47,384 bases of DNA. It comes from Myxococcales bacterium. Its GTDB lineage: Bacteria; Myxococcota; Kuafuiibacteriia; Kuafuiibacteriales; Kuafuiibacteriaceae. The DNA lies in assembly GCA_019634385.1 (NCBI GenBank), contig JAHQVK010000008.1:1-47384 (forward strand), read 5' to 3'. The notes under the pieces are model-generated. The model had not been told where the DNA came from and did no database searches. It was given only the letters and a program-made list of their open reading frames with translations. Positions 32,178 to 41,366 of the stretch are shown piece by piece (positions within the stretch are counted from its first letter, which is position 1; each line of letters starts with the position of its first letter). The translations under genes were made by a program, and so were the position numbers.

Positions 32178-35100
32178 TCACCACTCCCATGACCGCTTAA
32201 GATCCAAGCCCCAGTCCCCCATGGGCACATCTTCTGAGGAAGTCCAACCAAGCTGTAGACTTAGTAGAGGAGTCAATCGTATGCGGAACGCAGCACGCTG
32301 GTCTTCACTACTCAGCAACGAGGTTGAATATTCAAGCCGAGCTGGTCGGTCGAGTAGAGAAAGATCCTTTGCAACTAATACCCGTGGCTCGTATGCTCGA
32401 GCGCGGGAACTGAACTCTGTTGTCACATCTATCTGATCAAGAGGTAGAACACGTTTTACCTGCCTATCAACCCCTGATAGTTTCAAAAGAGCGGATCCGG
32501 CAAAAGAAAACACATCTTGATCAAGATTCTGATCTTTTATCCCCCGCACTAGGCAGCTCACAATATCACTCTGGTTCATCTCAGGATTTGAACTATAGCT
32601 TGTACTGACCGACTCCAAACTTCCGGTCAAACTGAGTTGAATAGTCGCATCACATGCTTTTGAAGATACAGATAAATCGTAGCGGGTGGATAAGCGGTAT
32701 CGTTCACGCATCTCAATCAGTCCACCCTCCGTAAAATACTCCCGTCCAATAAATGTTACCCGACCACCGCGTTCTAAGGATAGCGAGCCAAGCAATCCCA
32801 TCCGCTCATTCGTTCCCGTAAGTCGTACGCCTCCAGTAAAAACGACATCGACATCATCATTTCGAACTCTTAGAGGATCAACCAATGGGAGAGCTATATC
32901 GAGCTTAATTACTTCTACGCTAGGATCGTAAGCAGCTGCGAGAGGTCGCGAACCAACAATCTGGGATATATGTGTGCGAGGAATAGCTCGAGCCTGTCGA
33001 ACATCTAGCGCACCCCGAGCCCTAAGCCTTGGCCAAGAGCCATCTATGGTGATGGTACCATCCAGGCGTCCAACCAAATCAGACCACGCTAGTGCCCACC
33101 TAGGACGGGCATTCTCAAGTGCAAGGACAAGATCCAAACGAGGATAAAGAATTTTCTCGAGGCTCAGGGAGCCAGATAGATGCACGTTTCCTTTAGCCCA
33201 CCGCCCTGATAGGCCTTCCAATAATAAGGAAGACTGAGTGAACGTTAGGTCTCCTCTAAGTCCGGTTAGCCGACTTGGAAATCCTCGCCACTCCAGCAAA
33301 CCATCGTCTAGCCGGCCCACACCCACTAGCTCCCAACCGCCTGATCGACGACGAAAACCACCATTAAAATGCAATAACCCGCCAGATTGCTCCACTGAAC
33401 TTATCCAGCGGGGCAACAGACTCAGATCTAATCGCCCTTGAAGATCAACCGAGGCATCGTGAAGCCCAGCAACTCCAGTAGCGCTCAGATGAAGATGTCG
33501 ACCCCTGAGTCGTAGGTCGTTAAAGAGAATATTACCGGCTTTAATCTGCCAAGTAGCTGGCACTTGTAAATCAAACTTTGTTCCGCCAGTTTTCACTCGG
33601 AATTGTTTGATTCGAAGCTCCCCGTCGGGCTCAAAACCTTCACTCATCCGCCCTTGGAGCTGTGCCGACAGAGTCGCCATACCAGAAGCATCTACCCCCA
33701 GTAATGTCCCCACGACGTTGGGTACAGGAGCTCGACTCAGATCAAGCGAAGCAGTATATTCTCTGCTACCACGTAGTCCAAATTTTCCTGTAAATTGGGT
33801 ACCCACCTCGGGCAGATGTCCCTCCAGTAGAGCCAACTGATTCTCAAAATCAGCCCGGATACGGCCGCTGCCAAATGTCAACCCTGCCGCGGCTAAACGC
33901 AAAATCCCTACCTCTACATATCCGTTCGGATGATACATCGAGCCAAAGAGATGACTATCCAGGCGAAGCTCACCACCAAGTCTTGGCCATTTTTCTGACA
34001 TGAAGGCAAATTTCGGCATCGTTAGTGGTTCACTACTAACCTTTATATCCAAGGTCTTAGTGCGTGGCAGGATCCATCCCTCAGCCTGTATCTTACCGTC
34101 GCCGGCATCCAGTTCTGCGCGCTCAAATTCCACTCGACCTTCGACCATCTCCGCATCAAAGCGACCAGAAACAAAGTTCTGCCCAGCTATTTCAATGTCC
34201 GTGCCACCAAAGCGAAGAGGGCCTCGCCAATGAGATATAGGCCCTCGGAGATTGAAGCTACCCGTTACATCACCACCAAAATGCTCAGTCTGGGCAACGG
34301 ACAATCCCAAAGGCACCAGAAGATCACCTAAGCGACCACGACTTACCCTCCCTTGAACCTGAATGGGCATTGCCTCGTCAAACCGGACGCCTACTCGTCC
34401 GTGCCAACGCGAGCTCCTCAGCCTCCCTTTTATATTCTCAAGCTTAAGCGCCTTCTTACCATCCCAATTGACTTCAGCAGAAGCTGCTCCCAAAGGAACG
34501 CCTGCGATAGAAACAGCACTCAGATCGGCCTTGCCCTCACCGGACAATTTGGCGAACAAACCCTCAATTTTACCGGACATTTTACCCTCGCCGGTTAAAC
34601 GTGTACCACCCACTGGCCCAAGGTCTGCAAAACTAAAGTGGCCAAAATCTGCCTTCACCGATACCGACCCCGGTGCTTGATGACGGATTTTAGCTAAACC
34701 CCATCCCCGACTTCGTTCAGAGACCAAGCGAGCGTTCTGGATGAACACCTCACTTCTGGTAAATTGCCATCTGCCAGAGATACGCAGGGGCACGACATCA
34801 AGCATTTGGCGATGAACACTGGGCACACGCTGCGCAGCAGATAAATCCCAGCGGCGATTCCACACTCGCACCCCGTCGACATTGAAGTCGAATGGACCAG
34901 AAAGAGAAATCGGCCGTAATGTCCCCTTGAGGCGCGTTGGCCCGTTGACTGCGAAATCGACCCAAACCCCCTCCTCTCCCAAAGCATCCATGGACCGAGC
35001 AAAGGATAGATGTCTGGATCGACAATCAAGATTGAGACTGAGGTGTTGGTCAAACATCAGAGACCCTTTAGCTCTCATGTCACCACCACCCATAAAGAGT

Positions 35101-36128
35101 CTAAGATTGTTGAATTGAACTCCAGTCTTATCTATCTGCGCAGATATGGACAACTTATCCCCAAGCTTTCGCGGTCCAATACGGCCGTTTCGCCATTCAA
35201 TGTTCGTCTTTGCTCTCGGCGAACTCCGATCACCCTCCAAAGAAAGACTCATCAGCACCTGACCGGCCATATCCGGCCATGCACCATGCAACTTAGGAAG
35301 CAGAGACATATCACCCGCGGCTTGAATATTGGCGGTATAAACCAAACCCAGAAAATCCAATCGTCCCTGAGCATCCAGCTGCAAGCCGCCTATAGATGCC
35401 TGTAATTGATCCAACCGTATCGCACGAGGAGCAAAAAGCGGTCCTTCAACATGACCTTCAAGCTCCAGATGCTTAATCGGCACCTCTGCAAATAACACTG
35501 GCTCAGACGTGGCTAGTGTTTGGGTGATGATAGTACCTGAGCTTAGCCCAAAGGTAACTTGAGAGCCGCCTACCGGTCCCGGCCAAAATGTCGCGTGCAC
35601 CCCGTAAAGAGAGGCCCGTGTGGTATCAATGCTAAGATCCACGGTTCCATCCTCAATCTCGATCACGCTCACTCCCAACGGGGACCGTGAACGACGCAAG
35701 GATTTCCGAGAAGTCACGCAAGTGGGCAACCCCATTAGCTGACCATGCTCAATAGCAACCGTTACCTTCGGCTGCTTGAGTGTGATCTCAGATACTTGTA
35801 CACGCCCACGCAACAGTGACAGCATGCTGAGATCCGCTGATGCCTCTTGAACCCGAAGACGTTCTCGACCTGAACTATCTCGGAGAGAGAGACCTGATAT
35901 CCGTAGGGCGGCCCGAAGCGGTTCGATCTCAAATTCAGAAAATCGCAGCTGTAGATTGCAGGCAGCCTTGAGTTCAGCAGCCAGCTGTAGCTCAACAAAA
36001 TCTGCGGCTTGACCGGTCCGTAGAGCCCAAAGTCCACCAGCCACCACTGCGAACAACAGTCCACCGAGGCTGGTGCTTACAATCTCGAGCCAGCGCTGCC
36101 AACGAGAGGTTTGAATTAACGGCTTCAA
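32178..36128 (-). CDS. TamB/AsmA-like envelope protein (DUF490 C-terminus)
   Basis: 1316 residues. One N-terminal transmembrane helix (IVSTSLGGLLFAVVAGGLWAL) anchors it in the inner membrane. The long middle is repetitive beta sheet of AsmA/TamB type, with recurring pieces such as DGTVDLSIDTTRASLYG and LRLSGLSLRD-like strands (written here as LRISGLSLRD). The C-terminal 250 residues match the TamB domain: ARAIPRTHISQIVGS, RVRNDDVDVVFTGGVRLTGT, GRVTFIGREYFTEGGLIEM. Such bridge proteins span the periplasm and move phospholipids or help outer-membrane insertion together with TamA. The start is a TTG at 36128. It lies downstream of nothing and converges on acs, with 14 bases between the stops. 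Confidence 0.9.
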   Translation of the reverse strand: MKPLIQTSRWQRWLEIVSTSLGGLLFAVVAGGLWALRTGQAADFVELQLAAELKAACNLQLRFSEFEIEPLRAALRISGLSLRDSSGRERLRVQEASADLSMLSLLRGRVQVSEITLKQPKVTVAIEHGQLMGLPTCVTSRKSLRRSRSPLGVSVIEIEDGTVDLSIDTTRASLYGVHATFWPGPVGGSQVTFGLSSGTIITQTLATSEPVLFAEVPIKHLELEGHVEGPLFAPRAIRLDQLQASIGGLQLDAQGRLDFLGLVYTANIQAAGDMSLLPKLHGAWPDMAGQVLMSLSLEGDRSSPRAKTNIEWRNGRIGPRKLGDKLSISAQIDKTGVQFNNLRLFMGGGDMRAKGSLMFDQHLSLNLDCRSRHLSFARSMDALGEEGVWVDFAVNGPTRLKGTLRPISLSGPFDFNVDGVRVWNRRWDLSAAQRVPSVHRQMLDVVPLRISGRWQFTRSEVFIQNARLVSERSRGWGLAKIRHQAPGSVSVKADFGHFSFADLGPVGGTRLTGEGKMSGKIEGLFAKLSGEGKADLSAVSIAGVPLGAASAEVNWDGKKALKLENIKGRLRSSRWHGRVGVRFDEAMPIQVQGRVSRGRLGDLLVPLGLSVAQTEHFGGDVTGSFNLRGPISHWRGPLRFGGTDIEIAGQNFVSGRFDAEMVEGRVEFERAELDAGDGKIQAEGWILPRTKTLDIKVSSEPLTMPKFAFMSEKWPRLGGELRLDSHLFGSMYHPNGYVEVGILRLAAAGLTFGSGRIRADFENQLALLEGHLPEVGTQFTGKFGLRGSREYTASLDLSRAPVPNVVGTLLGVDASGMATLSAQLQGRMSEGFEPDGELRIKQFRVKTGGTKFDLQVPATWQIKAGNILFNDLRLRGRHLHLSATGVAGLHDASVDLQGRLDLSLLPRWISSVEQSGGLLHFNGGFRRRSGGWELVGVGRLDDGLLEWRGFPSRLTGLRGDLTFTQSSLLLEGLSGRWAKGNVHLSGSLSLEKILYPRLDLVLALENARPRWALAWSDLVGRLDGTITIDGSWPRLRARGALDVRQARAIPRTHISQIVGSRPLAAAYDPSVEVIKLDIALPLVDPLRVRNDDVDVVFTGGVRLTGTNERMGLLGSLSLERGGRVTFIGREYFTEGGLIEMRERYRLSTRYDLSVSSKACDATIQLSLTGSLESVSTSYSSNPEMNQSDIVSCLVRGIKDQNLDQDVFSFAGSALLKLSGVDRQVKRVLPLDQIDVTTEFSSRARAYEPRVLVAKDLSLLDRPARLEYSTSLLSSEDQRAAFRIRLTPLLSLQLGWTSSEDVPMGDWGLDLKRSWEW

Positions 36129-36271
36129 GGCGAACTCAAGATTCTACAAGCCAGCCATCTGGAGATAGTTAGGTTTGTAACAATCCATGCCAAAGGCTTC
36201 TTCCACATCTACCCTGTATGGTCATGATATCCCGTTATCTACTCGGTCATCCGCTCGCTGCTAACACAACT

Positions 36272-36646
36272 TTACTTGAAGTCTCTGAGAAAAGGCTGCA
36301 GGGTAAGGGCTACTAGCCGCAAATGTTCCCCTCCAAGGTCACGCCGAACAAAGGTCACCATAAAAAACGTGGCACATAGAACGTGGATAATAAATGCCAT
36401 GATTCCCCAGGGAAACATCCAGATGATTGTGGCAAACTCGTCCGGAAAACCGCGCCGCAATGGTGGCGCTCGATCGGAGATCTCCTTTTCAAATGGGTTT
36501 ATGCCCATCCATGACAGGGTAAACAGCTTAAAACCGTAGGGTATACCCGCGAGAGACAAGCAGAGTACGATTCCTGCTAACGTATAGAGCAACCACAGCG
36601 TCCACCCACCAAAAACAAACCAAATAAGCGAACGCCATGAGTCCAC
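36272..36646 (-). CDS. yccF: YccF-family inner-membrane protein
   Basis: 124 residues. Two copies of the YccF (DUF307) motif: LIWFVFGGWTLWLLYTLAGI followed by LAGIPYGFKLFTLSWMGINP, and FATIIWMFPWGIMAFIIHVL. Four hydrophobic helices in all. The length is slightly below E. coli YccF. The second copy has lost the usual G-I-P-F-G block. Function is unknown in the family. It is divergent from the PspA-like gene, whose family also acts at the inner membrane, so a shared envelope-stress role is possible. Confidence 0.85.
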   Translation of the reverse strand: MDSWRSLIWFVFGGWTLWLLYTLAGIVLCLSLAGIPYGFKLFTLSWMGINPFEKEISDRAPPLRRGFPDEFATIIWMFPWGIMAFIIHVLCATFFMVTFVRRDLGGEHLRLVALTLQPFLRDFK

Positions 36647-36802
36647 ATCCGGTTCATAACGCGACCGTTCTCACGCCTAAAGAAGGAATTGCCTCAAACA
36701 ACACCGACCAAAGGCACCCGCGCGTTGACGCCGGAGCGGTTTCAGCATGACATGGGGAAGGAGCGACTGCGGAGGTCAAACACCTGCGCAAATGTAATAG
36801 GT

Positions 36803-37669
36803 ATGGGCCTCTTTCACCGAATCGGAGACATTCTCAGGTCAAATATCAATGACCTAATTGCTCGAGCTGAAGATCCCGAGCGAATGCTCAATGCCGCCAT
36901 CGAGGACATGAAGCGACAGGTAGCAGAAGCCAAAAGCAGGGTTGCCAGCTCCATAGCTGACCAGAGTCGACTCGTTACCCAACAGGAACGAGAACAAAAG
37001 AAAACAAGCAGTTGGGAAGAAAAGGCCATGGTTGCCGTTAGAGCCGGCCGAGATGACCTCGCCATGGAAGCTCTAACCAAAAAACGGGAGCACCAAGCAG
37101 CCGCCGACTTGTACTCAGCTCAACTCGACACGCAGCGAACGGCGGTCGACGAACTAAAACGAGCCCTCAGTGAGCTTGTCACTCAACTGGAAGAAACCAA
37201 ACGCCGTCGTAACCTGCTGATCGCACGGGCCAAGCGGGCTGAGGCGCAGCGACATCTCGCAGTTACCCTAAATGCGGCTCAAGAAAACTCCGCGGCTGAG
37301 CGGCTGGAGCGCCTGGAAGCCCATGTTGAACGTCAAGAGGCAGAAGCGGAAGCAACTTGGGAACTCGCCGCATCAACATCTACCGGTTATGACGATGATC
37401 TATCCACAGAGATAGCCAGGCTGGAGGCAGGCAGTCCCAAGGACGAACTCTCCGCTCTCAAGACAAAAATGCAGGGTCTTGAGAGCGGGATCAAACCGAA
37501 AGCCCTATCTGATGGATCTGAGCGTCGTTCAGAGGCTGATCTGGCTGATGAAATCTCCAATCTCAGGGCGAAAGTTAATACGGAGGCAACAGCACCAACG
37601 AAGCAGCCGGAGGCTGCCACGACTCAACCCCTCAACAAACAAGCGGAAAAAGCCGAACCCAAACCCTAA
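36803..37669 (+). CDS. pspA: PspA/IM30 (Vipp1)-family membrane-stress protein
   Basis: 288 residues. The opening MGLFHRIGDILRSNINDLI is the amphipathic membrane-binding helix of PspA/Vipp1, followed by AEDPERMLNAAIEDMKRQV and long coiled coils (LVTQQEREQKKTSSWEEKAM; LEETKRRRNLLIARAKRAEA). ESCRT-III-like proteins of this kind coat and repair the inner membrane. The last 60 residues are a Thr/Pro/Lys-rich tail not present in E. coli PspA. The ATG at 36803 is preferred to the frame's first at 36689, because the family begins MG-L-F. Divergent from yccF and convergent with the next gene (13-base gap). Confidence 0.92.
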   Translation: MGLFHRIGDILRSNINDLIARAEDPERMLNAAIEDMKRQVAEAKSRVASSIADQSRLVTQQEREQKKTSSWEEKAMVAVRAGRDDLAMEALTKKREHQAAADLYSAQLDTQRTAVDELKRALSELVTQLEETKRRRNLLIARAKRAEAQRHLAVTLNAAQENSAAERLERLEAHVERQEAEAEATWELAASTSTGYDDDLSTEIARLEAGSPKDELSALKTKMQGLESGIKPKALSDGSERRSEADLADEISNLRAKVNTEATAPTKQPEAATTQPLNKQAEKAEPKP

Positions 37670-37682
37670 AATCCGCCTATTC

Positions 37683-38756
37683 TCAAAGGGAGATTGGCAA
37701 CCAACTCAGGTTCAAGCTGACATCACCAAAGGCATCATCGGCAATTGTGCCCACTCGCACCCGCATACCAATTTCTGCCCCACTAATTCTCGACAGTGAC
37801 CACATGAGGCCGAAGGACCCTGCGGCTCGCATTACGTCTAACTCGATGGGGTTATTGAGTCTATTAAGCCGAACCCACCCGACTTCACCCCCCACCCGAA
37901 ACCCAACGTCGTCACCGACTCGGTAACCAAGGCCTACCTGCCCAACCAACCCAATAGCAAAATCGGGCTGCCACGTAAGACTAGGTCCGAGCCGGATATG
38001 TAGCCTGGGATCGGCTCTAATCTCAAACGGGACCCCAATATCCCAGGCTGGGCGCACCTCTCCCGTCACTGCTCCTCCCCCCGAAACCTCGATACCAACT
38101 CGATTATTTGTCTCGGAGTTAATTCCATCACAATATCCGAGTGTTACCGGCTCAGTGGTTCGCGTGGAACCATCTCGGAGAAACACCTTCGCTCTTACCT
38201 CTACCGAAGTGCGGCTATGCCCTTCGGTTCGCCGAAATAGTACGTGATCCCGCTCTTCATGAAGCTTCACTGCCGCTTCCTTCGGGGACCATTCCACCTC
38301 CACCGCGTCATATCGTGCCAGACGAATAACTCTGCCCACATCAGAATGAAAGCGCACCGCCAGCGTGCAATAACCAGTACCAGGGGCCGAATACCGTGCG
38401 CGACTCTCTAGCGAGGCTCGTACCCCAATTTCTCGGACAAAATCCTGCTCAAACAGTAGGTATGGCCTACGGATGATCACAAGATATGTACGGCGGTCGA
38501 GTCGTTGCACGGAGAAAGCGTCAGGTGGATCTAGATACAATCGCAGCCTCTCGCCCGAATCCATTTCACCGACGTACTGAATCTTGAACCGCTGGCCGGA
38601 CAAACGGTCAGGCCGAAGCTTTAGGGTCTGAAAGGCTTTCCAAAACTCATCCAAACCGGCCAACTGACGAACCACCGGTACCGCCCACGCACGTGGAGAG
38701 TACATTGTCGTCCCAAGAGTCGCAAAAAATGCCATAAGAGATACAAGGGTGCGCAT
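37683..38756 (-). CDS. Exported beta-rich protein, probable outer-membrane barrel
   Basis: 357 residues. The signal peptide (LVSLMAFFATLGTTM, cleavage near AWA/VP) follows the ATG at 38756, which has GGAG 6 bases upstream; the frame's first start at 38801 is therefore not needed. Residues about 30-215 form a beta-sandwich-like region (FKIQYVGEMDSGERLRLYLD). The last 140 residues alternate polar and hydrophobic residues as transmembrane strands would (PAWDIGVPFEIRA, LVGQVGLGYRVGDDVGFRVG, MRVRVGTIADDAFGDVSL). The protein ends LSWLPISL rather than with an aromatic. No known family recognised. Confidence 0.7.
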   Translation of the reverse strand: MRTLVSLMAFFATLGTTMYSPRAWAVPVVRQLAGLDEFWKAFQTLKLRPDRLSGQRFKIQYVGEMDSGERLRLYLDPPDAFSVQRLDRRTYLVIIRRPYLLFEQDFVREIGVRASLESRARYSAPGTGYCTLAVRFHSDVGRVIRLARYDAVEVEWSPKEAAVKLHEERDHVLFRRTEGHSRTSVEVRAKVFLRDGSTRTTEPVTLGYCDGINSETNNRVGIEVSGGGAVTGEVRPAWDIGVPFEIRADPRLHIRLGPSLTWQPDFAIGLVGQVGLGYRVGDDVGFRVGGEVGWVRLNRLNNPIELDVMRAAGSFGLMWSLSRISGAEIGMRVRVGTIADDAFGDVSLNLSWLPISL

Positions 38757-38910
38757 CAGGAGCTCCACTCCCCTATTAGTGAGGGTCGGCCATCTTTTCA
38801 AATAAACCGCTCAGCAATTGCGCCCAAACCAGAAAGATCGCTTACAATGGACTCATCCTCCCGGAATGCAGTAGACCTGGTCAGTGCTAACCGATATGCG
38901 ATGAGCCATC

Positions 38911-39699
38911 ATGGGGAAGATCGTGGCCTACCTCGGTCCACCAACTTTCGTGTCCCAAGTTGTGGAGGGCGGTGCAAATAGCCTTGCCCATCAACAAGTA
39001 ACAGACTCTTCCTCGGGTTACGGATTGGGTTGGTATCCCACCTCGCCCAACACTATCTACCCTAACGACATCAGCAGCCCAGTGCGTATTTTTAGCTCAT
39101 ATGCAGTTAAGGCGGACCTTCAACCCCTGGAGGTACCTAGAGCCTACCAAAGTCATTGTATTCTTGCTACGTCCTGGAACTGCGACACTTACAATCGGAA
39201 TGCAGCTAGTCATCAACCGCTTCGCAGTGACTCCATTCTCCTCGCTATGGAAGCCCAAATTGAAGGGTTTCAGGACGTGTTTCTGCGTCCACTCACCAAA
39301 GAATTATCCGATGAGGCCTTCGGCTGGATGCAAGGACAAAGTCCGTCAGAGCTCTGCCTAGCCCTTCTTCATGATTCCCTAGAAAGTAACGACCCCGATG
39401 CTATGGCCTCCGCTCTTGAATCGGTGATCACTCGGATTCAAACGATCGCAACCACACACGACCTTCCTACATCACTGGCCGTTGTTGTCACCGACGGCAG
39501 AGCACTTATTGCGGTGAGAACCGCAACCCACGGTGCACCTCCTCCGCTGTACACAACCTTAGCTGATGACTATTCTCCGATCCCCTCTTCAGGACGGGTA
39601 GTCGCTTCTGAACCTACTTACCCCGGCGCTTGGCAGGCCATAGATGCTCATGCTCTCACTATTTTCGTTGTAGAGCCCACCGATGAAAGTAGCCTGTAG
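38911..39699 (+). CDS. EgtC-like class II glutamine amidotransferase fold, catalytic Cys lost
   Basis: 262 residues. The opening MGKIVAYLGPP aligns with MCRHLAYLGPP-type EgtC (gamma-glutamyl hercynylcysteine sulfoxide hydrolase) and related Ntn amidohydrolases, and SGYGLGWYP continues the match. In the family Cys2 is the nucleophile; here codon 2 is GGG (Gly), and a stop just upstream in frame rules out a longer start. The usual R-x-A-T...N-x-H-P-F block reads TSWNCDTYNRNAASHQP, and the H-N-G motif reads MEAQI. It should therefore not hydrolyse glutamine or ergothioneine precursors. A structural or binding role is inferred. No egtB or egtD is in the window. Its TAG stop sits on the left border of the repeat at 39696-39784. 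Confidence 0.8.
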   Translation: MGKIVAYLGPPTFVSQVVEGGANSLAHQQVTDSSSGYGLGWYPTSPNTIYPNDISSPVRIFSSYAVKADLQPLEVPRAYQSHCILATSWNCDTYNRNAASHQPLRSDSILLAMEAQIEGFQDVFLRPLTKELSDEAFGWMQGQSPSELCLALLHDSLESNDPDAMASALESVITRIQTIATTHDLPTSLAVVVTDGRALIAVRTATHGAPPPLYTTLADDYSPIPSSGRVVASEPTYPGAWQAIDAHALTIFVVEPTDESSL

Positions 39700-39784
39700 G
39701 GCATGTCTTTAACCTCCGAACCCTCACACACCCGAGATAGGGCGTCAGCTCCACCGCCGGAGGGTAAAGACACGCCCTGGCTAG
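39696..39784. repeat. Family 2 palindromic repeat, short copy 2b between convergent genes
   Basis: An 88-base copy from TAGGGCATGTCTTTAACC to GGTAAAGACACGCCCTGGCTAG. The ends are inverted (GGGC-x-TGTCTTTA / TAAAGACACGCCC) and CCTCCG/CGGAGG pairs inside. It has lost about 100 bases relative to copies at 23985 and 46127. The TAG stop of the EgtC-like gene (39697-39699) and the TAG stop of the FHA gene (39783-39781, minus strand) both lie on its borders. It could fold as a bidirectional terminator-like hairpin. Confidence 0.88.
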
Positions 39785-41343
39785 GGCTGTACTTCCCGCA
39801 GTCGGGGTACTGATAGTATCCGATAGATATTGGTGGGAGGGTTCGTATAAGAGATCGTCTTAAATAACAAGTACGCCTCCGCTGTGCGATCGGGCCACAT
39901 GCTCATCGCCTTCTCGTACATCTGAGGCGTTTGTTGAATAATCTTTTGGATCCCCTTTGTTGCCCCAGTATGACCGGGGTGTACAGTAAGAGCTTTCATA
40001 AAGGATTCATGCGCCCGTGCATGGTCTTGAGCTACTAATGCGACCTGTCCTTGCTGGTACATGCCCTCAACGAGAAAAGACTGTAGATGAATCCGAAGAC
40101 CTTTCTCTTCACCTACTATCAGATAGTTTAACCGCAGCGCTTCGCGTGCCCACTTTTGTAAATTTTGTCCATCACCTCGTTGATACGCCCGCCTCAGGTG
40201 AGTTAATATATCTTCCATACGAGCCAAATACTCAACAAGCCGCTCAGATCCCTGAGGGTGATGAGCTTCTACCCACGACTTCGCCGCCAGGACCTCAGTT
40301 CGTTTGTACATTTTTAGCGGCTGGCCGCTAAGAGAAGGAAGCGCGAGTTGATCAATTGCAGCAGAAGGTTCGTGGGTATCAAACCAACAGTGCCTACGAA
40401 AGGCATCGTCCGCATATACACTTTCTGGTGGGATGGACCGTAATAGGCGCCTAGCCTCAACCCTCGCCCCGTCAGCAAACAATCGTTCGGCTCTCCGAAG
40501 CCGGTCCCAGTTTTTGAGCTCAGCATCTACATAAGCTTGGTAAGCAGAGAGGCGAGGATGGTCCGCCTTCAACTGCACAAGGGTTTGTAGTACTCGCCAG
40601 GCGTCGCCAAAACGCTCTATCTTGACTAATGCAACTGCCTGGAGGAACCGACGGTTGACCTCCCTCGCCCTTCCCTGAACGACCTTCGGTGAACGGGGAT
40701 TGCGACCAAAAAGAAGTAAGAGGCTAACCGTAAGCCCTAGTAATAGGACCACACGCCCTAGGGTGAGCAACAAGTATCGTGGACGAGAACTAAGGATGGA
40801 ACACTCCAGCGCCTTCAGGGGCCAAATACTGGCTTTTGTAGGTACGCCCTTCGGACTATCTATGTCAGCATTCTCCAACCGAATAAATCGGAAGGTTCGC
40901 TCACCGATCTCAAACTCATCACCGGAAGATAGTGGTGTCCTCTGGCGTAGCAACTTGCCATTGAGCCTCGTCCCGTTGTTCGAAGCAAGATCTTCGATGT
41001 TGTAGGTATTGTCTTGATCTAGCTCGATTCGCGCGTGCCTACGTGAAACAGCTATATCCACCAACGGCAAGTTACACCCTGGATCTCGTCCGAGGCATAC
41101 GCTTGATTCTCGGAAGTTCCAACCAACTCCTTGATCTGGTCCTACCACCACAACCAACCGAAAACCCTCATTCGGAGAATGTTTTATGTCTTCCCGCGCC
41201 GCCAAGATCCCAAGAAACTCTCCCTCATCATAATCAGCGGTAGGTTGATACAAACCCACTGACTCGTTCTCCCCATTAGCTACGCCCCGCAAGCGTTCAT
41301 CAAACTCACCACCGGCATCCAAAGGCAACGAAGGTTTGTCCAC
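39781..41343 (-). CDS. FHA-domain, transmembrane, TPR protein
   Basis: 520 residues. An FHA phosphothreonine-binding domain lies at about residues 70-150 (SVCLGRDPGCNLPLVD, VSRRHARIEL, LASNNGTRLNG), all four signature blocks present. A transmembrane helix follows (YLLLTLGRVVLLLGLTVSLLL), then about 300 residues of TPR-like helices (FLQAVALVKIERFGDAWRVL; QVALVAQDHARAHESFMKAL). The FHA side would be cytoplasmic and the TPRs on the other side of the membrane. Such FHA-TM-TPR proteins are frequent in Myxococcota near type VI or kinase systems, but neither is here. The start is a GTG at 41343; the gene follows the metallophosphoesterase by 23 bases. Confidence 0.88.
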   Translation of the reverse strand: MDKPSLPLDAGGEFDERLRGVANGENESVGLYQPTADYDEGEFLGILAAREDIKHSPNEGFRLVVVVGPDQGVGWNFRESSVCLGRDPGCNLPLVDIAVSRRHARIELDQDNTYNIEDLASNNGTRLNGKLLRQRTPLSSGDEFEIGERTFRFIRLENADIDSPKGVPTKASIWPLKALECSILSSRPRYLLLTLGRVVLLLGLTVSLLLLFGRNPRSPKVVQGRAREVNRRFLQAVALVKIERFGDAWRVLQTLVQLKADHPRLSAYQAYVDAELKNWDRLRRAERLFADGARVEARRLLRSIPPESVYADDAFRRHCWFDTHEPSAAIDQLALPSLSGQPLKMYKRTEVLAAKSWVEAHHPQGSERLVEYLARMEDILTHLRRAYQRGDGQNLQKWAREALRLNYLIVGEEKGLRIHLQSFLVEGMYQQGQVALVAQDHARAHESFMKALTVHPGHTGATKGIQKIIQQTPQMYEKAMSMWPDRTAEAYLLFKTISYTNPPTNIYRILSVPRLREVQP

Positions 41344-41366
41344 AATAGGTCTTTAAACCTGAGCGC

